Origin: Planctomycetaceae bacterium UBA969
GTDB taxonomy: Bacteria > Planctomycetota > Planctomycetia > Gemmatales > Gemmataceae
Assembly: GCA_002303765.1 (NCBI GenBank)
Contig: DBCB01000108.1
Span: 10,996-20,235 of the forward strand
Length of the DNA stretch: 9,240 nucleotides
Direction: 5' to 3'
The notes beneath the pieces are model-generated. The model saw only the letters and a list, made by a program, of their open reading frames with translations, did no database searches and was not told the DNA's origin. The number at the start of each line of letters is the position of its first letter. Position 1 is the stretch's first letter. A program made the translations under genes and the position numbers. Below, piece after piece: positions 6,429 to 9,240 of this stretch.

Positions 6429-8255
6429 TTATGAGTTAGCTTTGTTTTCGCGGACATTAAATTCGAGTTTCCATTTTTGTTTCGAATTTTTGCCGATACA
6501 CCACAACTCCAACATACCAATATCGGTTATTTTGCTGTGTAAGTAAACTGGTACCATGGTAGCGTTTTTTTCTGGATTTTCCAAAGTTAATTGCAAGGGC
6601 GATATTTCGTGAACATCATCATCCCATTCTTCTAGGATAGTGCCAAGCACGTCATTTTTTCGCGTGGAAGAGGATAGAAAGCGAAAAGTAACTTTTTGTC
6701 CTATGATTAAACCAAATTCATGTCCTGAAATATCTGATTCTGTGCCTTCTTCCATGCCAAATGGGACTACACACAAGGCCTTGATGGGTCGGGGGAAACC
6801 CGGAATTGCAGGGGCAGAAGATTCAATCCCAATGTAATAAGTTCTTGGAGCGCCCCCGCGAATGCGAATGCCTTTGCCTCTTTTTGCAATTCCAAAACTA
6901 GCTGCCCCAACCGCAACCGATAAATCTAAATCTTGATGCGAAAGCATTTTGATTGGGCCTTTGCTCCAAGATTCAAGATTGTCTAGTATTCTCTGTCTAA
7001 GAAGGGTTGATTTGAAAACTCCGCCATTGAAAAGAACCACATTGACACCGGAAGTTTTTTTATCATCTTTGCCTTGGGAGGACTTTTGCTCGATCGATTT
7101 TCGGTGCTTCACTAAAAAATGCGCAAGATGCTTAGTAACTGCAGCATCTGCTGCATATGGTAGACCAATTTCCTGAAACCCATAACCGGATTGCATGGTG
7201 GGCTGGTCATCTGGACCGCAAATTGGGAAAAATCCTTCTAGTAATACTTTCTCCAGTATTGATCTTTCTAGCTCACATTTAATTGTGCCTGAAATCATTT
7301 TGGAACCGCGGCCAAGAATGGTCATTGGCCAAGATCGAAGATCTTTATCCCCTAGAAGTTTTTCTTTTGCATTTCTACACGCATGTGAAAGAGCAACCAT
7401 TTGTGCGAGATCGAGTTTTACATTTTTGGCGGTAAGTTGCCTTGATAATTCGTATGCGAGGGCAAGATCCATGTTATCGCCACCAAGGAGGATATGCTCC
7501 CCAACAGCAAGTCTATTTAAAAAAAGATTTCCTTGATCTGATTCTACCGCAATCAAAGTAAAATCGGAGGTACCTCCACCGACATCAATAACTAGGATTA
7601 CATCACCTTCCTGAACTTGTTCGCGCCAAGTGTCTTTGTTTGCTTCCAGCCAAGAGTAAAAAGCAGATTGTGGTTCTTCGAGCAGGCTGATTTTCTTGAA
7701 ACCAGCTTCCTTGGCCGCTTCCATGGTAAAATCACGGGCATCAGCATCGAAGGAGGCGGGAACCGTAAGCACGACTTCCTGTTTTTCAAGTTTTAGTTCA
7801 CTATCAATTGTTTCAAACTGTGCGTTCCATGAATGAACAAGGTGCTTCAAATAAAGGGTACTGGCTTCGAGTGGGGAAACTTTATTTGATTCATCATTAG
7901 CTTTCCAGGGAAGGATTTTATCGCGCCTATTGACTGCTGTATGACAAAGCCAAGATTTTGCAGAACTTACCAAATGAGTCGGGACCAGTGCACCATGGGT
8001 TTTAGCAAATTCGCCAACAACAAACGGTTGCTCTTCTCCCCAAGGAAGTTTAAAAGCCCCATTTTGGAATTCTCCTTTTTGAGGCAGATAAAGAAAAGAG
8101 GGTAGCAATTTTCTGTCTTCATAAACTCCGGGCTGAACAATTTGAGGCAAATTAAGTACTTCAGCAGTTCCATCCTCTTTTTGAGAATCAATGTAAGCCA
8201 TTGCACAGTTTGTAGTGCCTAAGTCGATACCAATTGAGAACCGTGAATTTGCCAT
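6429..8255 (-). CDS. Divergent Hsp70-family protein (DnaK-like ATPase), partner of DUF2760
   Basis: This 608-residue protein has a full actin-like ATPase domain. Phosphate motif 1 is IGIDLGTTNCAM (8-19), phosphate motif 2 is VIDVGGGTSDF (222-232), LLEEPQSAF is at 191-199 and the adenosine motif is VVLFNGGVFKS (406-416). After about residue 470 comes a beta-rich region of about 140 residues, RTYYIGIE through KLEFNVRE. It replaces the usual peptide-binding domain, and there is no recognisable helical lid and no acidic C-terminal tail. A lysine-rich loop (385-404) precedes the adenosine motif. It is not DnaK itself: no dnaJ, grpE or heat-shock element is adjacent. The gene starts 13 bp after the DUF2760 gene and has no good Shine-Dalgarno sequence, so it is probably coupled to it. 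Hsp70 family membership is certain; the client is unknown. Confidence 0.94.
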   Translation of the reverse strand: MANSRFSIGIDLGTTNCAMAYIDSQKEDGTAEVLNLPQIVQPGVYEDRKLLPSFLYLPQKGEFQNGAFKLPWGEEQPFVVGEFAKTHGALVPTHLVSSAKSWLCHTAVNRRDKILPWKANDESNKVSPLEASTLYLKHLVHSWNAQFETIDSELKLEKQEVVLTVPASFDADARDFTMEAAKEAGFKKISLLEEPQSAFYSWLEANKDTWREQVQEGDVILVIDVGGGTSDFTLIAVESDQGNLFLNRLAVGEHILLGGDNMDLALAYELSRQLTAKNVKLDLAQMVALSHACRNAKEKLLGDKDLRSWPMTILGRGSKMISGTIKCELERSILEKVLLEGFFPICGPDDQPTMQSGYGFQEIGLPYAADAAVTKHLAHFLVKHRKSIEQKSSQGKDDKKTSGVNVVLFNGGVFKSTLLRQRILDNLESWSKGPIKMLSHQDLDLSVAVGAASFGIAKRGKGIRIRGGAPRTYYIGIESSAPAIPGFPRPIKALCVVPFGMEEGTESDISGHEFGLIIGQKVTFRFLSSSTRKNDVLGTILEEWDDDVHEISPLQLTLENPEKNATMVPVYLHSKITDIGMLELWCIGKNSKQKWKLEFNVRENKANS

Positions 8256-8268
8256 GGTTTTGTTCTGC

Positions 8269-8850
8269 TTACTTTTGGGGGATTTCTAATTCAGCTTGTG
8301 CAAGGACGGGATTCTTTCGGAAAGAATCGGTTACTTCCGGAATCAGGGAAGATATTACCTGCCACCCTTGGTGTTTAAGTATTCCGTTGTAGGGAGGTTG
8401 CCCCTCGAGAAAGCCAGTAAGCATTATTTTGCTAGGATTAAATCCCGATTCAAGAGTAATTCGAGCCCCTTCTTCTTGGGAAATAACTGGTTGTAGGGTT
8501 AACTTTTCAAGAAGGTACTTCCTGCATTTTGTATGCACCTCACGAACACCTGCCCCTACAAGGTCATCAGGTGCGGAACTGATATCTTCAAGTAAAAAGT
8601 CGATAAGTCTGGCTTCTCTTTGCAGTAAATAAAGCGGCCAGATTAGGTCCGCATTAACCTTAGTTTCTACTTTGGGAATGCTACTGTTTTTTTCTTTTTG
8701 AGGAGTTTTGCCGTGGGCTAAGACTGAAAAAAATGTAGTGATCGCATTTGCAAGATTACTAAAATTTCCTTTGCAAAGTATAAGAAGAATTGCCATTTTC
8801 ATGAATGCAATTCCCAAGATGATATAAAATGCATACAGCATTGGTTCCAT
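8269..8850 (-). CDS. DUF2760-family protein with N-terminal membrane anchor
   Basis: The protein has 193 residues. An N-terminal hydrophobic helix (about 5-26) is followed by a polar, Lys- and Ser-rich linker (about 46-66) and a conserved globular domain. In the domain, LYLLQREARLIDFLLEDIS (73-91) and the following VGAGVREVHTKCRKYL (97-112) are the DUF2760 signature. They are followed by an EEGARITLESGF strand and by LTGFLEGQPPYNGILKHQGW (144-163). AGAAGGA at 8865-8859 lies eight bases before the ATG and supports this start. The family has no known biochemical function. As I recall, it is repeatedly found directly upstream of Hsp70-like genes, as here. I infer a membrane-tethered adaptor or co-chaperone for the Hsp70. 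Transcription is divergent from the SDR gene. Confidence 0.88.
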   Translation of the reverse strand: MEPMLYAFYIILGIAFMKMAILLILCKGNFSNLANAITTFFSVLAHGKTPQKEKNSSIPKVETKVNADLIWPLYLLQREARLIDFLLEDISSAPDDLVGAGVREVHTKCRKYLLEKLTLQPVISQEEGARITLESGFNPSKIMLTGFLEGQPPYNGILKHQGWQVISSLIPEVTDSFRKNPVLAQAELEIPQK

Positions 8851-8886
8851 TCGGATATTCCTTCTAAAGATAAATTAGCAAAACAT

Positions 8887-8901
8887 AGTTTATGATAAAC
8901 T
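8887..8901. promoter_or_regulatory. 15-bp palindrome, candidate operator between DUF2760 and the SDR gene
   Basis: AGTTTAT-G-ATAAACT is a perfect dyad with 7-bp arms around a single central base. It sits 37 bp upstream of the DUF2760 ATG and 57 bp upstream of the SDR ATG. TATGAT at 8891-8896, inside it, resembles a -10 box on the plus strand, and TATCAT reads on the minus strand. A repressor bound there would cover potential core promoter elements. No good -35 box is seen on either strand, so the promoter assignment is tentative. Confidence 0.4.
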
Positions 8902-8958
8902 CAGGTTTGGCGAATGGCTACAAACTTTAAATATTCTATTTAAGAGGGTTGGATTATT

Positions 8959-9240
8959 ATGCCTCAGAAAGTTTCCCTTATAACAGGCAGTGGAAAACAA
9001 AGAGTTGGATGGCATGTTGCTCATGCTCTGGGGTTAATCGGATATCGTATATGTATTCATTATAGAACATCGGCTCTTGAAGCAAAACAGTCTGCAGAAT
9101 TATTAAATAAGGCTGGGATTGAGGCTACGATCTTTCAGGCTGATTTAGCAAGGGAATCTGATGTTGAGAGAATGTTTCATGAAATAAAGATGCAATTTGG
9201 GCGCCTAGACGCTTTGGTGAATTGTGCTTCGATTTGGGAG
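8959..9240 (+). CDS. Short-chain dehydrogenase/reductase, pteridine-reductase-like, C-terminus beyond window
   Basis: The first 94 codons are present and the frame is open to the right edge. The N-terminal Rossmann fold is clear. The nucleotide motif is TGSGKQRVG (9-17), HYRTSA at 34-39 follows the second strand, QADL is at 60-63 and LVNCAS at 86-91 is the family's 'NAG/NAS' strand. A basic Arg15 in the glycine-rich loop and the 'HYR.S' segment point to NADPH and resemble FolM/PTR1 pteridine reductases, where the motif is TGxxxRxG. Here the loop is one residue longer. The catalytic Ser-Tyr-Lys triad would lie outside the window. GAGGG at 8944-8948 lies ten bases before the ATG. The gene is divergent from DUF2760. 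SDR is certain; the pteridine substrate is a guess. Confidence 0.85.
   Translation, partial: MPQKVSLITGSGKQRVGWHVAHALGLIGYRICIHYRTSALEAKQSAELLNKAGIEATIFQADLARESDVERMFHEIKMQFGRLDALVNCASIWE

Noticed and set aside
6640..7536. Plus-strand open frames at 6640-6837, 6949-7176 and 7195-7536 inside the Hsp70 gene
   Set aside because: They are antisense to conserved Hsp70 coding sequence, with Ser/Pro/Arg-rich translations and no credible ribosome sites.

Overview
The window is a piece of bacterial chromosome with low to moderate GC, densely packed with ordinary-looking genes. It holds eight complete protein-coding genes, plus one gene cut at each edge. Several proteins read like planctomycete versions of their families: the PfkB sugar kinase, a DUF2760 protein paired with a divergent Hsp70, a GluRS with a long insertion after its KLSKR loop, and the truncated E2-like acyltransferase at the left edge. 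I therefore suggest Planctomycetota, possibly a Gemmatales-like lineage. This rests on remembered family patterns, not on a database search. I see no rRNA, tRNA, CRISPR array, insertion sequence, phage gene or attachment site.

Left part (1-1788): two minus-strand genes. One is an E2-catalytic-domain-like acyltransferase whose C-terminus lies beyond position 1. The other is a PLP enzyme of the cysteine-desulfurase-like family that lacks the catalytic cysteine. A 136-bp divergent intergenic region follows, holding a perfect 13-bp inverted repeat.

Middle part (1789-5429): four plus-strand genes: a MaoC-type hydratase, gltX (glutamyl-tRNA synthetase), a PfkB-family kinase and thpR (RNA 2',3'-cyclic phosphodiesterase). 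The last three are tightly spaced and probably form one transcript. The thpR gene converges on the next block across only 33 bp.

Right part (5463-8850, minus strand): in transcription order these are a DUF2760 membrane-anchored protein, a divergent Hsp70, a DUF6580-like integral membrane protein and a YciI-like protein. DUF2760 and Hsp70 lie 13 bp apart and look like a functional pair. DUF6580 and YciI overlap by four bases (ATGA). In many genomes a second Hsp70 follows the DUF2760-Hsp70 pair, and it is not here. At the right edge a plus-strand short-chain dehydrogenase resembling pteridine reductases starts divergently from DUF2760. The 108-bp gap between them contains a 15-bp palindrome.

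No single new system is evident. The most interesting items are the DUF2760-Hsp70 pair with its missing partner, the two symmetric elements in the divergent promoter regions, and the uncharacterised PfkB kinase linked to thpR.
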